Of a stretch of 64,000 bases of DNA, positions 1-8,222 are shown in pieces. Numbering within the stretch: position 1 is the stretch's first letter; each line of letters starts with the position of its first letter. Source of the DNA: Burkholderiaceae bacterium. GTDB taxonomy: Bacteria; Pseudomonadota; Gammaproteobacteria; Burkholderiales; Burkholderiaceae_E. The notes beneath the pieces were generated by a model. That model made no database searches. It was given only the letters and a program-made list of their open reading frames with translations, and was not told the DNA's origin. A program made the position numbers and the translations under genes. The stretch is taken from positions 1-64,000 of the forward strand of contig JAMLIR010000015.1 in the NCBI GenBank assembly GCA_023954045.1. The letters run 5' to 3'.

Positions 1-84
1 AGGTTGCTGCTCGTGGCCCGCGAGGTGACCGGGGGCCGCGTGGTCAAGGTCGGCCTGAAGCTGGAGCGCGCGCCCGGCCGCTGA
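1..84 (+). CDS. C-terminal end of an unidentified protein (partial)
   Basis: The first 27 codons of the window form an open frame (ending KLERAPGR) that stops with TGA at 82-84; the rest lies upstream of the window. Codon use is as GC-rich as the neighbours. The fragment is too short to identify. It is on the same strand as the acyl-CoA dehydrogenase pair 97 bases downstream, so it could belong to the same pathway, but a GC-rich hairpin and a promoter-like site in between argue for a separate transcript. Confidence 0.5.
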   Translation, partial: RLLLVAREVTGGRVVKVGLKLERAPGR

Positions 85-93
85 GCGCCTCCC

Positions 94-116
94 GCCGGGC
101 GCGGCGGGCGCCCGGC
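94..116. terminator. GC-rich hairpin after the first gene; weak terminator candidate
   Basis: A 9-bp perfect stem (GCCGGGCGC at 94-102 pairing with GCGCCCGGC at 108-116, loop of 5) begins 10 bases after the stop codon at 84. No T-tract follows, so intrinsic termination is doubtful. It may only mark the 3' end of the upstream transcript. Confidence 0.3.
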
Positions 117-136
117 CTCGTCCCCCGGCGCGGCGC

Positions 137-142
137 TACACT
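137..142 (+). promoter_or_regulatory. -10-like element for the acyl-CoA dehydrogenase pair
   Basis: TACACT lies 39 bases before the ATG at 182, in a non-coding gap, and resembles the TACAAT-type -10 boxes seen elsewhere in this window. No convincing -35 box is visible. A GGAG ribosome-binding site at 173-176 sits 5 bases before the start. Confidence 0.35.
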
Positions 143-181
143 ACCCGGCGCAATCCGCCATCCGCACCCGCCGGAGCCCAC

Positions 182-1357
182 ATGGACCTGAACTACTCGG
201 CCGAAGAACTCGCCTTCCGCGACGAGGTGCGCGGCTGGCTCGACGCGAACATCCCCGCCGACCTGCGCGACAAGGTGCTCAGCTATCGCGAGCTGTCCAA
301 GGACGACCTGGTCCGCTGGCACAGGATCCTCGCGAAGAAGGGTTGGGTCGCGCCGTCCTGGCCGAAGGAGTGGGGCGGCACCGACTGGTCGCCGGTCGAG
401 CGCTACATCTTCGAGGAGGAATACGCGTACGCCGGCGCGCCGCCGGTCGCGCCGTTCGGCCCGACGATGTGCGCATCGGTGCTGCTGCAGTTCGGCACCG
501 ACGCGCAGAAGCAGCGCTTCCTGCCGCGCATCTACCACTGTGACGACTTCTGGTGCCAGGGCTACTCGGAGCCGGGCTCGGGTTCCGATCTCGCCTCGCT
601 GAAGACGCGCGCCGAGCGCCGCGGCGACCACTACGTGGTCAACGGCCAGAAGATCTGGACCACGCTCGGGCACTACGGCGACTGGATCTTCTGCCTGGTG
701 CGCACCGACAGCTCGTCGAAGAAGCAGGAGGGCATCAGCTTCCTGCTGATCGACATGAAGACGCCCGGCATCACGGTGCGTCCGCTGATCCTGCTCGACG
801 AGGGCCACGAGGTCAACGAGGTGTTCTTCGACGACGTGAAGGTGCCCGTCGAGAACCTCGTCCACGAGGAGGGCAAGGGCTGGACGGTGGCCAAGTACCT
901 GCTCGGCCACGAGCGGCTGAACACCGGGCGCATCGGCGCATCGAAGCGCGAGATGGTGAAGCTCAAGGAGATCGCCGCGCGGACGATGAAGGACGGTCGC
1001 CCGCTACTCGACGATCCGCGCTTTCGCGACAAAGTCTCGCGCGTCGAGATCGAGCTGATGGCGCTCGAGATCACCAACCTGCGCTTCGTCGACGAGATGC
1101 GCCGCACCGGGCGCATCGGCGCCGAAGTGTCGATGCTGAAGATCAAGGGCACCGAGATCCAGCAGGCGATCACCGAGCTGCTGATGCAGGTCGCCGGGCC
1201 GCTCGCGCAGTCGTTCAGGCCGATCGACTACGAAGGCTTCGACGGCTTCACGGCGTCGATCGCGCCGCGCTACTTCAATTTCCGGAAGACCTCGATCTAC
1301 GCGGGCTCCAACGAGATCCAGCGCAACATCATCGCCAAGGCGGCCCTCGGCCTCTGA
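182..1357 (+). CDS. pimC: Acyl-CoA dehydrogenase, pimeloyl-CoA dehydrogenase large-subunit type
   Basis: This 391-residue protein is a flavin acyl-CoA dehydrogenase: alpha-helical N-terminal domain, central beta domain with the flavin/substrate stretch YSEPGSGSDLASLKT at about 130-144 and NGQKIWTT, then the C-terminal helical domain ending SNEIQRNIIAK. It should form the alpha,beta double bond of an acyl-CoA thioester and pass electrons to electron-transfer flavoprotein. The usual YEGT near the C-terminus, which supplies the catalytic glutamate in medium-chain enzymes, reads YAGS here, as in large subunits of heteromeric enzymes. A partner dehydrogenase follows after 16 bases, so the pair probably forms an alpha-beta complex. 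The substrate (pimeloyl-CoA, another dicarboxylate, or a side chain) cannot be told from sequence. The start is supported by GGAG five bases upstream. Confidence 0.85.
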   Translation: MDLNYSAEELAFRDEVRGWLDANIPADLRDKVLSYRELSKDDLVRWHRILAKKGWVAPSWPKEWGGTDWSPVERYIFEEEYAYAGAPPVAPFGPTMCASVLLQFGTDAQKQRFLPRIYHCDDFWCQGYSEPGSGSDLASLKTRAERRGDHYVVNGQKIWTTLGHYGDWIFCLVRTDSSSKKQEGISFLLIDMKTPGITVRPLILLDEGHEVNEVFFDDVKVPVENLVHEEGKGWTVAKYLLGHERLNTGRIGASKREMVKLKEIAARTMKDGRPLLDDPRFRDKVSRVEIELMALEITNLRFVDEMRRTGRIGAEVSMLKIKGTEIQQAITELLMQVAGPLAQSFRPIDYEGFDGFTASIAPRYFNFRKTSIYAGSNEIQRNIIAKAALGL

Positions 1358-1373
1358 ACCGGACGCGCAGACC

Positions 1374-2522
1374 ATGGACTTCCAGTACACCGAAGAGCAG
1401 CAGCTGCTGGCCGACAGCGTCCGGCGGCTGGTCGAGAAGCGCTACGACTTCGAGTCGCGCAAGGGCATCGTCGCGTCGCCGTCGGGGCACAGCGCCGAGG
1501 CCTGGTCCGAGCTGGCCGAGCTCGGCCTGCTGTCGCTGCCGTTCGCCGAGGCCGACGGCGGTTTCGGCGGCGGCGCGGTCGACCTGATCGCCACGATGGA
1601 GGCGATCGGCGAGGGGCTCGTCGTCGAACCGTTCCAGTCCACGCTCGCGCCGGCCGGCCGGCTGGTCGCGCGCTGTGGCAGCGACGCGCAGCGCGCCGCG
1701 CTGCTGCCCGCGGTCATCGACGGATCGCTCAAGCTCGCGTTCGCGCACGGCGAGCGCAGCTCCCGCTACACGCTGTCGCAGGTCGAGGCCCGCGCGACGA
1801 AGACCGGCGACGGCTGGGTGCTCGACGGCGAGAAGGCCGTCGTGCTGCACGCGCCGATGGCGGACCGCCTCGTCGTGTCCGCGCGCAGCGCAGGTGCGGC
1901 CGCCGACGCGTCGGGGATCAGCCTGTTCGTCGTGGACGCCAGGGCGGCCGGGCTCGCAATGAAGACCTTCCGCACCGTCGACAACCTGCGCGCGGCCGAC
2001 CTGGCAATGAAGGGCGTGAAGCTGCCGCCCGACGCGCTGCTGGGCGAGGCGGGTGCCGCGTTGCCCGCGATCGAGGAGGCGGTCGACTTCGCGACGGTGC
2101 TGCTGTGCGCGGAAAGCGTCGGCGCAATGCGCTACGCGAACCGGGCGACGCTGGAGTACCTGAAGACGCGCAAGCAGTTCGGAGTGCCGATCGGCTCGTT
2201 CCAGGCGCTGCAGCACCGGATGGTCGACATGACGATCAGCGCCGAGCAGGCGCGCTCGATCACCTATCTTGCCTGCGCGAAGGTCGACGCGGCCGCGCGC
2301 GGCGGCGTCGATGCGGCCGAGCGGCGCCGCGTCGTCTCGGGGGCGAAGGTCAAGGTCGCCGACGCGGCGCGCCACGTGGGCCAGGAGGCGATCCAGCTGC
2401 ACGGCGGCATGGGCATGACGCAGGAAATGAAGGTGGCGCACACCTTCAAGCGGTTGACGATGATCGCGCAGCAGTTCGGCGACGCCGAGCACCACCTGGA
2501 GCGGTTCGCGGCGGCGCGCTGA
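1374..2522 (+). CDS. pimD: Acyl-CoA dehydrogenase, pimeloyl-CoA dehydrogenase small-subunit type
   Basis: A 382-residue second acyl-CoA dehydrogenase directly downstream of the large subunit. The N-terminus (FQYTEEQQLLADSVRRLVEK) and a C-terminal QLHGGMGMTQE segment, which in this family contacts the flavin of the partner subunit, are clear, while the central flavin-binding beta domain is divergent (no SEPxxGSD motif). This matches the small subunit of paired acyl-CoA dehydrogenases such as PimD, which work only with the large subunit. It ends 20 bases before the convergent arsenite permease gene. The pairing and family are confident; the substrate is not known. Confidence 0.82.
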   Translation: MDFQYTEEQQLLADSVRRLVEKRYDFESRKGIVASPSGHSAEAWSELAELGLLSLPFAEADGGFGGGAVDLIATMEAIGEGLVVEPFQSTLAPAGRLVARCGSDAQRAALLPAVIDGSLKLAFAHGERSSRYTLSQVEARATKTGDGWVLDGEKAVVLHAPMADRLVVSARSAGAAADASGISLFVVDARAAGLAMKTFRTVDNLRAADLAMKGVKLPPDALLGEAGAALPAIEEAVDFATVLLCAESVGAMRYANRATLEYLKTRKQFGVPIGSFQALQHRMVDMTISAEQARSITYLACAKVDAAARGGVDAAERRRVVSGAKVKVADAARHVGQEAIQLHGGMGMTQEMKVAHTFKRLTMIAQQFGDAEHHLERFAAAR

Positions 2523-2542
2523 GGCCGCGCCCGGCCGGCGCG

Positions 2543-3571
2543 TCAGGCGCCGGTCGCGGGGTACCAGTGCCGCGTCCGGTTGGCGATCGCGACCAGCGAC
2601 AGCATCACCGGCACCTCGACCAGCACGCCGACCACCGTCGCCAGGGCGGCGCCCGACTTCAGGCCGAACAGCGAGATCGCCACCGCCACGGCCAGTTCGA
2701 AGAAATTCGAGGTGCCGATCAGGCAGGCGGGCGCGGCGATCTCGTGCGGAAGGCGCAGCAAGCGCGCGCCGATCGCGCTGACGAAGAAGATCCCGTACGA
2801 CTGGATGACCAGCGGCACCGCGATCAGGGCGATCACCAGCGGCTGATCGACGAGAGTGCGCGCCTGGAAGCCGAACAGCAGCACGACGGTGGCGATCAGC
2901 CCGACGACCGACCATGGCTTGAGCGCCGCGACGCCGCGCGCGAGCCGCTGCGTGCCGCCCGCAGCGAGCCACAGGTGCCGGGTGGCCACGCCCGCGGCCA
3001 GCGGCAGCACTACGTAGAGCACGGTGGACAGCACCAGCGTCTCCCAGGGAACCGCGACCTTCGTGACCCCGAGCAGGAATGCCGCGATCGGCGCGAACGC
3101 GAACACCATGATCAGGTCGTTGACCGACACCTGCACCAGCGTGTAGTTCGGGTCGCCCTTGGTCAGCTGGCTCCAGACGAACACCATCGCGGTGCACGGC
3201 GCGACGCCCAGCAGGATCATGCCGGCGATGTACTCGCTGGCCGACTGCGGATCGACCCAGGGCGCGAAGACGTACTGGAAGAACAGGACGCCGAGTCCGG
3301 CCATCGTGAACGGCTTGATCAGCCAGTTGACGACCAGGGTCAGGACGAGGCCCCTCGGCCGCCTGCCGACATGCCTCACGGCCGCGAAGTCGACCTGGAT
3401 CATCATCGGGTAGATCATTACCCAGATGAAGACCAAGACCACCAGGTTGACGTGCGCGACTTCGAGTCCGGCGATCGCCCGGAACAGGCCGGGCGCGACC
3501 AGGCCGACGCCCACGCCTGCGAGGATGCCCAGCGCGACCCAGACGGTGAGGTAGCGTTCGAAGAGGCCCAC
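2543..3571 (-). CDS. acr3: Arsenite efflux permease, ACR3 family
   Basis: A 342-residue membrane protein with about ten hydrophobic segments, the conserved [13 protein letters not shown] stretch (the cysteine is essential in characterised ACR3 permeases) and a later [14 protein letters not shown] segment. It carries As(III), as arsenite, out across the inner membrane. It is the last gene of the minus-strand operon gap-arsJ-arsR-arsC-acr3 and lies 29 bases after arsC, so arsenite made by ArsC is exported by its operon partner. The GTG start at 3571 is chosen because GGAG precedes it by about ten bases and the protein then begins [15 protein letters not shown], the usual N-terminus. Longer in-frame extensions upstream run through arsC and are not real. 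Confidence 0.92.
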   Translation of the reverse strand: MGLFERYLTVWVALGILAGVGVGLVAPGLFRAIAGLEVAHVNLVVLVFIWVMIYPMMIQVDFAAVRHVGRRPRGLVLTLVVNWLIKPFTMAGLGVLFFQYVFAPWVDPQSASEYIAGMILLGVAPCTAMVFVWSQLTKGDPNYTLVQVSVNDLIMVFAFAPIAAFLLGVTKVAVPWETLVLSTVLYVVLPLAAGVATRHLWLAAGGTQRLARGVAALKPWSVVGLIATVVLLFGFQARTLVDQPLVIALIAVPLVIQSYGIFFVSAIGARLLRLPHEIAAPACLIGTSNFFELAVAVAISLFGLKSGAALATVVGVLVEVPVMLSLVAIANRTRHWYPATGA

Positions 3572-3600
3572 TGGACGGATTCTCCTTCGACGACCGGTGC

Positions 3601-4119
3601 TCAGGCTCCGGCTCGTCCGATCCTGTCGAGTTCCCGCTTCAGCGAGAGCCCGGCGAGCTTGTCCATCGGCAAGGAAAGCATCAGTTCGATGCGTCGCTTC
3701 AACAGGTGCGCGGCGTCCGCGAAGGCCTTGGCCTTCTGCTCGTCGCTGCCTTCGGCGGCGACCGGGTCGGGCACGCCCCAGTGCGCGGTCATCGGTTGTC
3801 CCGGCCAGACTGGACAGACCTCGCCGGCCGCGGCGTCGCAGACGGTGAACACGAAATCGAGTTCGGGCGCCCCGGGCCGCGCGAACTCGTCCCACGACTT
3901 GCTGCGCAGGCCCTCGGTGGGGATGTGCCATTGCCGGAGGATCTGCAGCGTCAGCGGGGCGATTTCGCCCCTGGGATGGCTGCCCGCCGACAACCCCCGG
4001 AAGCGACCGCGGCCGAGATGCGTCAGGAAGGCCTCGGCGAGGATCGATCGCGCGGAATTGCCGGTGCAGATGAAGAGAACGTTGTAGACCTTGTCGTGCA
4101 CGGTTGGCCTCGATTCCAA
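3601..4119 (-). CDS. arsC: Arsenate reductase ArsC, low-molecular-weight phosphatase family
   Basis: This 172-residue protein has the low-molecular-weight tyrosine phosphatase P-loop CTGNSARS (Cys18 to Ser25), further cysteines at 94 and 102 ([15 protein letters not shown]) and a DP pair near 118 that fits the general acid. It reduces arsenate to arsenite through a cysteine relay recharged by thioredoxin or glutathione; the second and third cysteines fit the relay. It sits between arsR and acr3, giving reduction then efflux. The first residues before [11 protein letters not shown] are poorly conserved in this family, so the start could be a few codons later. Confidence 0.93.
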   Translation of the reverse strand: MESRPTVHDKVYNVLFICTGNSARSILAEAFLTHLGRGRFRGLSAGSHPRGEIAPLTLQILRQWHIPTEGLRSKSWDEFARPGAPELDFVFTVCDAAAGEVCPVWPGQPMTAHWGVPDPVAAEGSDEQKAKAFADAAHLLKRRIELMLSLPMDKLAGLSLKRELDRIGRAGA

Positions 4120-4131
4120 GGGGTGGTTCCT

Positions 4132-4455
4132 TCAGCAGTCGCAGGCGACGGCCGCTGCATCGAGGCACGGCGTGCCCTGGCAGCAATGTGCGGTCAGGTA
4201 GGCGAGCAGGTCGTTCATCCGCTCGAATGCCGCGCGGTAGATCAGGTGCCTGCCGCTGCGCTGCTGCGTGACCAGGCCAGCGTGTGCCAGCTCCTTCAGG
4301 TGGAACGACAGGGTGGCTGCCGGCACTTCGAGCGACTCCGCGATCGCGCCGGGGGTCAGGCCTTCGGGGCCGGCGACGACCAGCGAACGGAAGACCTGCA
4401 GCCGCGACGACTGCGCGAGCGCGCCGAGCGCTTTCACTGCGTCCTGATGTTCCAT
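4132..4455 (-). CDS. arsR: ArsR-family arsenite-responsive repressor
   Basis: A 107-residue winged-helix repressor (recognition region around [18 protein letters not shown], residues 45-62). It lacks the ELCVCDL metal site in the DNA-binding helix of the plasmid R773 type. Instead it has a C-terminal cysteine cluster: Cys91, Cys92, Cys97, Cys105 and Cys107. The CC-plus-one arrangement resembles the C-terminal As(III) site of Acidithiobacillus ArsR. It is the third gene of the operon, so it should autoregulate it. The start at 4455 is preferred because AGGA lies eight bases upstream; a start at 4470 would instead overlap the arsJ stop as ATGA and add five residues. Confidence 0.9.
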   Translation of the reverse strand: MEHQDAVKALGALAQSSRLQVFRSLVVAGPEGLTPGAIAESLEVPAATLSFHLKELAHAGLVTQQRSGRHLIYRAAFERMNDLLAYLTAHCCQGTPCLDAAAVACDC

Positions 4456-4466
4456 GCCCGTGGTCC

Positions 4467-5735
4467 TCATGGGGAAGTGGAGTGCCGCGAAGCGACGAGC
4501 GTCTGGGCGACGGCGCGCTCGGGTAGCGCCAGGGTGACCAGCCAGCACGCCACCAGCATCGCGGCCGAGCCGCACAACGCATAGAGCAGGCCGCCCGACT
4601 GGTAGAGCAGCCCCGACATCAGGGTGCCGAAGAAGCGGCCCAGCGCGTTGGCGGCGTAGTAGAAGCCGACGTCCTCGGCGGCCTTCTCGGAGCCTGCATA
4701 GGCGAGGACCAGGTACGAGTGGACCGACGAATTGACCGCGAAGGCGAAGCCGAACACGCCCAGACCGAGCACGACCACCCACTCGAGATGCGGGGCGTCG
4801 AGTGCGACCGCGACGGCCAGCCCGATGGGCACCAGTGCCAGCGCCGCCGACCACTCGCGCGCCGCCGGCACCTCGCGGCTCAGGCCGTCGTCGCTGCGAC
4901 GCACGATCGACGGCGCCAGCGCCTGCACCAGGCCATACCCGATCGTCCACAGCGCGAGGAAGCCGCCGACCATCGTGAAGCTCCACCCCGACGCATAGAG
5001 GAACACCGGCACGCCGACCACGAACCACACGTCGCGGGCGCCGAACAGCGCCACGCGCGCAGCGGCCAGCAGGTTGATGCCGCGATTCTTCGCGAACAGC
5101 TCGCGTACCGACTTGGAGGCACTGCTCTTGCCCATCAACGGTGGCACGAATCCGACGACTCCCGCGAACACCAGCGCGAGCAGCCCGGCCATCGTCCACA
5201 GCGCCCCCTGGAAACCGAGCCGGTCGAGCAGCAGCCCGCCGAGAAAGAAGCCCACGCCCTTCATCGCGTTCTTGCTGCCGGTGAACCACGCCACCCACTT
5301 GAACAGCGTGCCCGACGCGTCGCCGGCGGTCAGCTTGATTGCCGACTTGCTCGCGGTCTTCGTCAGGTCCTTGGCGACCCCGCACACGCCCTGAGCCAGA
5401 ACCACCCAGGCGACCGACAGCGCCGCTGACCACTGCGGCGAGAGCATCGACAAGAGCAGGAACCCGCCGATCTGCGTCGCCAGGCCCACGGTCAGCATCC
5501 GCGCGATGCCGAAGCGGGTCGCCAACCAGCCGCCGATCAGGTTCGCGAGCACGCCCGCCGCCTCGTAGAGCAGGAACAGGAAGGCCAGCGTGAAGGGCGA
5601 GTAGCCGAGCCGGTAGAAGTGCAGCAGCACCAGCATCCGTAGCGCGCCGTCGGTGAGCGTGAAGCCCCAGTACGCGGCGGTGACGATCGCGTAGTTGCGC
5701 GCGGCACGCGGGGCCTGCGGGGAGGCGCTGCTCAC
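4467..5735 (-). CDS. arsJ: Organoarsenical efflux MFS permease ArsJ
   Basis: A 422-residue major facilitator protein with about 12 membrane segments and the segment [16 protein letters not shown], which I recognise from ArsJ. ArsJ exports 1-arseno-3-phosphoglycerate, the unstable product formed when glyceraldehyde-3-phosphate dehydrogenase uses arsenate instead of phosphate; outside the cell it falls apart and releases arsenate. Here the partner dehydrogenase is the gene immediately upstream, and the two overlap as GTGA at 5732-5735, implying coupled translation. The 3' end abuts arsR. Placement inside an ars operon beside gap makes the call strong. Confidence 0.93.
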   Translation of the reverse strand: MSSASPQAPRAARNYAIVTAAYWGFTLTDGALRMLVLLHFYRLGYSPFTLAFLFLLYEAAGVLANLIGGWLATRFGIARMLTVGLATQIGGFLLLSMLSPQWSAALSVAWVVLAQGVCGVAKDLTKTASKSAIKLTAGDASGTLFKWVAWFTGSKNAMKGVGFFLGGLLLDRLGFQGALWTMAGLLALVFAGVVGFVPPLMGKSSASKSVRELFAKNRGINLLAAARVALFGARDVWFVVGVPVFLYASGWSFTMVGGFLALWTIGYGLVQALAPSIVRRSDDGLSREVPAAREWSAALALVPIGLAVAVALDAPHLEWVVVLGLGVFGFAFAVNSSVHSYLVLAYAGSEKAAEDVGFYYAANALGRFFGTLMSGLLYQSGGLLYALCGSAAMLVACWLVTLALPERAVAQTLVASRHSTSP

Positions 5736-6775
5736 AGCCCGCGCGCCTGCATGTGGCAGGCCAGGTCGACCATCCGGCACGAGTAGCCCATCTCGTTGTC
5801 GTACCACGCGTAGACCTTCAGCAGCGTGCCGTCGGTCACCATCGTCGACGGCGCGTCGACGATCGAACTTCGCGTGTCGCGGGCATAGTCGGCGCTGACG
5901 AGCGGCCGCTCCTCGTAGCCGAGGATGCCGGCCAGCGGCCCGCGCGCGGCGTCGGCGAACAGGCGGTTGACCTCTTCGGGTGTCGTCGCGCGCTGCAATT
6001 CGAACACGCAGTCGGTCAGCGACGCGTTGAGCACCGGCGCGCGCACCGCGTGGCCGTCGAGCTTGCCTTTGAGCTCGGGATAGATCAGCGCGATCGCGGT
6101 GGCGCTCCCGGTGGTCGTCGGCGCAAGGCTCAGCATCGCGCTGCGCGCGCGGCGCAGGTCCTTGTGCGGCGCGTCGACGACCAGGTTGGTGTTGGTCGGA
6201 TCGTGGATCGTCGTGATCTGGCCGTGCCGGATGCCGATCGCTTCGTGCACCACCTTGACCACCGGCGCGAGGCAGTTGGTCGTGCATGAGGCGGCCGTGA
6301 CGATGCGGTCGCGCGAGGGGTCGTAAAGCTCGTGGTTCACGCCGACGACGACGTTCAGCACGCCGCCGACCTTGACCGGCGCGGCGACGATCACGCGCTT
6401 CGCCCCGCGATCGAGGTGACCCTGCAGCGTCTCGGGCGTGAGGAACTTGCCGGTGCATTCGAGCACGACGTCCACGCCGAGTTCGCCCCAGGGAATGTCG
6501 GCCGGCGACGCGTGCGCCGAGTACGACAGCTGCCGGTCTCCGATGCGGATCGCGTCGTCGCCTTCGGCGGCGATATCGGCGCGCCAGCGGCCCTGCACGC
6601 TGTCGAAGGCGAGCAGGTGCGCGGTCGCGCCGGCGCCGCCCTTGATTTCGTTGACGTGGACGACGTCCAGGCGGTGGTGGGCGCGCGGGTCGTCGGCGGG
6701 CCGCTCGGCGGCGCCGAATGCGGCCCGCAACGCCAGCCGGCCGATGCGGCCCATGCCGTTGATGCCTGCTTTCAT
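5732..6775 (-). CDS. gap: ArsJ-associated glyceraldehyde-3-phosphate dehydrogenase
   Basis: A 347-residue GAPDH with the NAD-binding INGMGRIGR at 5-13, catalytic Cys164 in SCTTNC, and His191 27 residues later as in the housekeeping enzyme, plus the C-terminal WYDNEMGYS. In this context it should use arsenate to make 1-arseno-3-phosphoglycerate for ArsJ to export, a detoxification route that needs no reduction. As first gene of the operon it is the most highly placed, with the promoter region directly upstream (6776-7108). It may also act on phosphate, so a metabolic role cannot be excluded, but the overlap with arsJ makes the arsenic role most likely. Confidence 0.92.
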   Translation of the reverse strand: MKAGINGMGRIGRLALRAAFGAAERPADDPRAHHRLDVVHVNEIKGGAGATAHLLAFDSVQGRWRADIAAEGDDAIRIGDRQLSYSAHASPADIPWGELGVDVVLECTGKFLTPETLQGHLDRGAKRVIVAAPVKVGGVLNVVVGVNHELYDPSRDRIVTAASCTTNCLAPVVKVVHEAIGIRHGQITTIHDPTNTNLVVDAPHKDLRRARSAMLSLAPTTTGSATAIALIYPELKGKLDGHAVRAPVLNASLTDCVFELQRATTPEEVNRLFADAARGPLAGILGYEERPLVSADYARDTRSSIVDAPSTMVTDGTLLKVYAWYDNEMGYSCRMVDLACHMQARGL

Positions 6776-6848
6776 GGTGCTCTCGCGATGGCTGGACGAC
6801 CCAGCTCGATCTCAAGTTTCCGGAATCATCGAATTGTAGACCGTCAAC

Positions 6849-6866
6849 ATGACGGCAATGTGACGG
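6849..6866 (-). promoter_or_regulatory. Pho-box-like direct repeat facing the ars operon
   Basis: Read on the minus strand, CCGTCAC-ATTG-CCGTCAT gives two seven-base units 11 bases apart, the geometry of a PhoB site (consensus CTGTCAT-N4-CTGTCAC), with C in place of T at the second base of both units. It lies 74-91 bases before the gap start. It overlaps an inverted repeat, so it may serve ArsR instead of, or as well as, PhoB. Confidence 0.4.
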
Positions 6867-7040
6867 ACAGGCTCGCGCCGCCCCGGCAACGGCCGCCCGT
6901 CGCGGCCGGGTCGGGCGAGGTCTTGGATCTTCATGCGAGTTCACTTCCGGGTCGGCGTCGGGCGGCCGCGCGCTGTCGCCGACGCCAGGTCCGCAGCGAT
7001 TAGACGGCGCCCTCGGTTTCGGCGCTCCCCGGAGCGGGCC

Positions 7041-7074
7041 GTGTCACGGACCTGTCATCGAAGCGCCGTAACGT
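7041..7074 (+). promoter_or_regulatory. Pho box and -10 element of the pst operon
   Basis: GTGTCAC (7041-7047), four bases, then CTGTCAT (7052-7058) matches the PhoB consensus almost perfectly. TAACGT at 7069-7074 follows after exactly ten bases, the usual distance from Pho box to -10 in promoters where PhoB replaces the -35. Transcription would start near 7080, with AGGA at 7096-7099 as ribosome-binding site for pstS. This predicts induction on phosphate starvation by the PhoB/PhoR pair encoded at 11581-13736. Confidence 0.85.
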
Positions 7075-7108
7075 GTCCGCATTCCCCAGTCAGACAGGAC
7101 AAACAGGC

Positions 7109-8152
7109 ATGAAACTGACCACACGACTCCTGGCAGGCGGCGTGCTCGCGCTCGGCGTGATCTCGGCGCACGCCGCAGACATCACCGGCGCCGGCGCGAC
7201 CTTTCCGGCCCCGGTCTACGCCAAGTGGGCGGAAGCGTACAAGGCGGCGACCGGCCACAGCGTGAACTACCAGGCGATCGGCTCGGGCGGCGGCATCAAG
7301 CAGATCACTGCGAAGACCGTCGACTTCGGCGCCTCGGACGACCCGATGAAGGGCCCGGACCTCGACAAGAACGGGCTGTTGCAGTTCCCGGCCGTGATCG
7401 GCGGCATCGTCGCGGTGGTCAACCTGCCGGGCGTGCAGCCGGGACGGATGAAGCTCACCGGCGAAGTGCTCGCCGACATCTATCGCGGCGCGGTGACGAA
7501 GTGGAACGACGCGAAGATCGCCGGGCTGAACCCCGGCGTGAAGCTGCCGTCGACCGCGATCACGCTGGTGTACCGGTCCGACTCGTCGGGCACGACGGCT
7601 GGCTTCACCGACTACCTGGCGCAGGTCTCGGGCGCGTTCAAGAGCGAGATCGGCGCCGGCAAGACGGTCGACTGGAAGGCGGGCGTCGGCGGCAAGGGCA
7701 ACGCCGGCGTCGCGGCGAACGTCACCAAGATCGATGGCGCGATCGGCTACGTCGAGTTCGCGTACGCCAAGCAGAACAGGATGACGCACACGGCCATGGT
7801 CAACCGCGACGGCAAGACGGTGCAGCCGGACGACAAGACCTTTGCGGCGGCCGCGGCCAACGCGAACTGGAACGCGGCCCCCGGTTTCGGCGTCAACCTG
7901 AACAACCAGCCCGGTGACCAGGCCTGGCCGATGACCTCGGCGAGCTTCATCCTGATGCACAAGGTTGCCGAGAAGCCGGAGCGTTCGTTCGAGGCGCTGA
8001 AGTTCTTCCAGTGGGCGCTGAACAAGGGGCAGAACCTCGCGCTGGAGCTGGACTACGTGCCGCTGCCGGCCGTGGTGGTCAAGCAGATCGAGGCGTCGTG
8101 GAAAGACATCCGCGATGCGTCGGGCAAGTCGGTGATCGCGGCGGCGCACTGA
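7109..8152 (+). CDS. pstS: Periplasmic phosphate-binding protein PstS
   Basis: A 347-residue secreted protein: signal peptide ending AHA|AD at 22-23, then the family N-terminus DITGAGATFPAPVYAKW and the phosphate-site segments around IGSGGGIKQI and SDSSGTT. It captures phosphate in the periplasm and hands it to the PstCA channel. ATG at 7109 is chosen over an upstream in-frame GTG at 7073 because it gives a clean signal peptide and has AGGA nine bases ahead. First gene of pstSCAB-phoU, directly behind a Pho box. A strong hairpin follows before pstC. Confidence 0.96.
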   Translation: MKLTTRLLAGGVLALGVISAHAADITGAGATFPAPVYAKWAEAYKAATGHSVNYQAIGSGGGIKQITAKTVDFGASDDPMKGPDLDKNGLLQFPAVIGGIVAVVNLPGVQPGRMKLTGEVLADIYRGAVTKWNDAKIAGLNPGVKLPSTAITLVYRSDSSGTTAGFTDYLAQVSGAFKSEIGAGKTVDWKAGVGGKGNAGVAANVTKIDGAIGYVEFAYAKQNRMTHTAMVNRDGKTVQPDDKTFAAAAANANWNAAPGFGVNLNNQPGDQAWPMTSASFILMHKVAEKPERSFEALKFFQWALNKGQNLALELDYVPLPAVVVKQIEASWKDIRDASGKSVIAAAH

Positions 8153-8173
8153 GCGGCGTCCGCGCTCCGGTGC

Positions 8174-8196
8174 GGCGGGACGCGATGCGTCCCGCC
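8174..8196 (+). terminator. Perfect hairpin between pstS and pstC
   Basis: GGCGGGACGC (8174-8183) pairs exactly with GCGTCCCGCC (8187-8196) around a three-base loop, 22 bases after the pstS stop and 27 before pstC; GTCCGTTT follows, with only a short T run. It could act as a partial terminator or protect the pstS mRNA 3' end, either of which would make PstS more abundant than the membrane subunits. Confidence 0.55.
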
Positions 8197-8222
8197 GTCC
8201 GTTTCGTGGCATTCTGGCCCGG

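Larger units (their letters stand above)
6776..7108. other. Divergent regulatory region between the ars and pst operons
   Basis: These 333 bases hold no gene. They separate the minus-strand arsenic operon from plus-strand pstS and contain control sites for both: a clear Pho box and -10 near pstS, and a weaker Pho-box-like direct repeat reading toward gap. The latter overlaps a perfect inverted repeat, CCGTCA-ACA-TGACGG at 6841-6855, which could alternatively be an ArsR operator. The middle (about 6870-7035) is GC-rich and shows nothing I can assign. Confidence 0.6.

Noticed and set aside
44-910. Long open frame on the minus strand opposite the first acyl-CoA dehydrogenase
   Set aside because: It is a product of GC-rich codon bias; it reads as Arg/Ala/Val-rich low complexity and the plus-strand frame is a clear enzyme. 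Many similar frames across the window were left out for the same reason.
6870-7035. A tRNA or small RNA gene in the middle of the ars-pst gap
   Set aside because: No cloverleaf, TTCNANNC loop or terminator is visible; the stretch is only GC-rich.
7073-7108. GTG start for pstS twelve codons upstream
   Set aside because: It would lie within the -10 of the Pho promoter and spoil the signal peptide; ATG at 7109 has a good ribosome-binding site.
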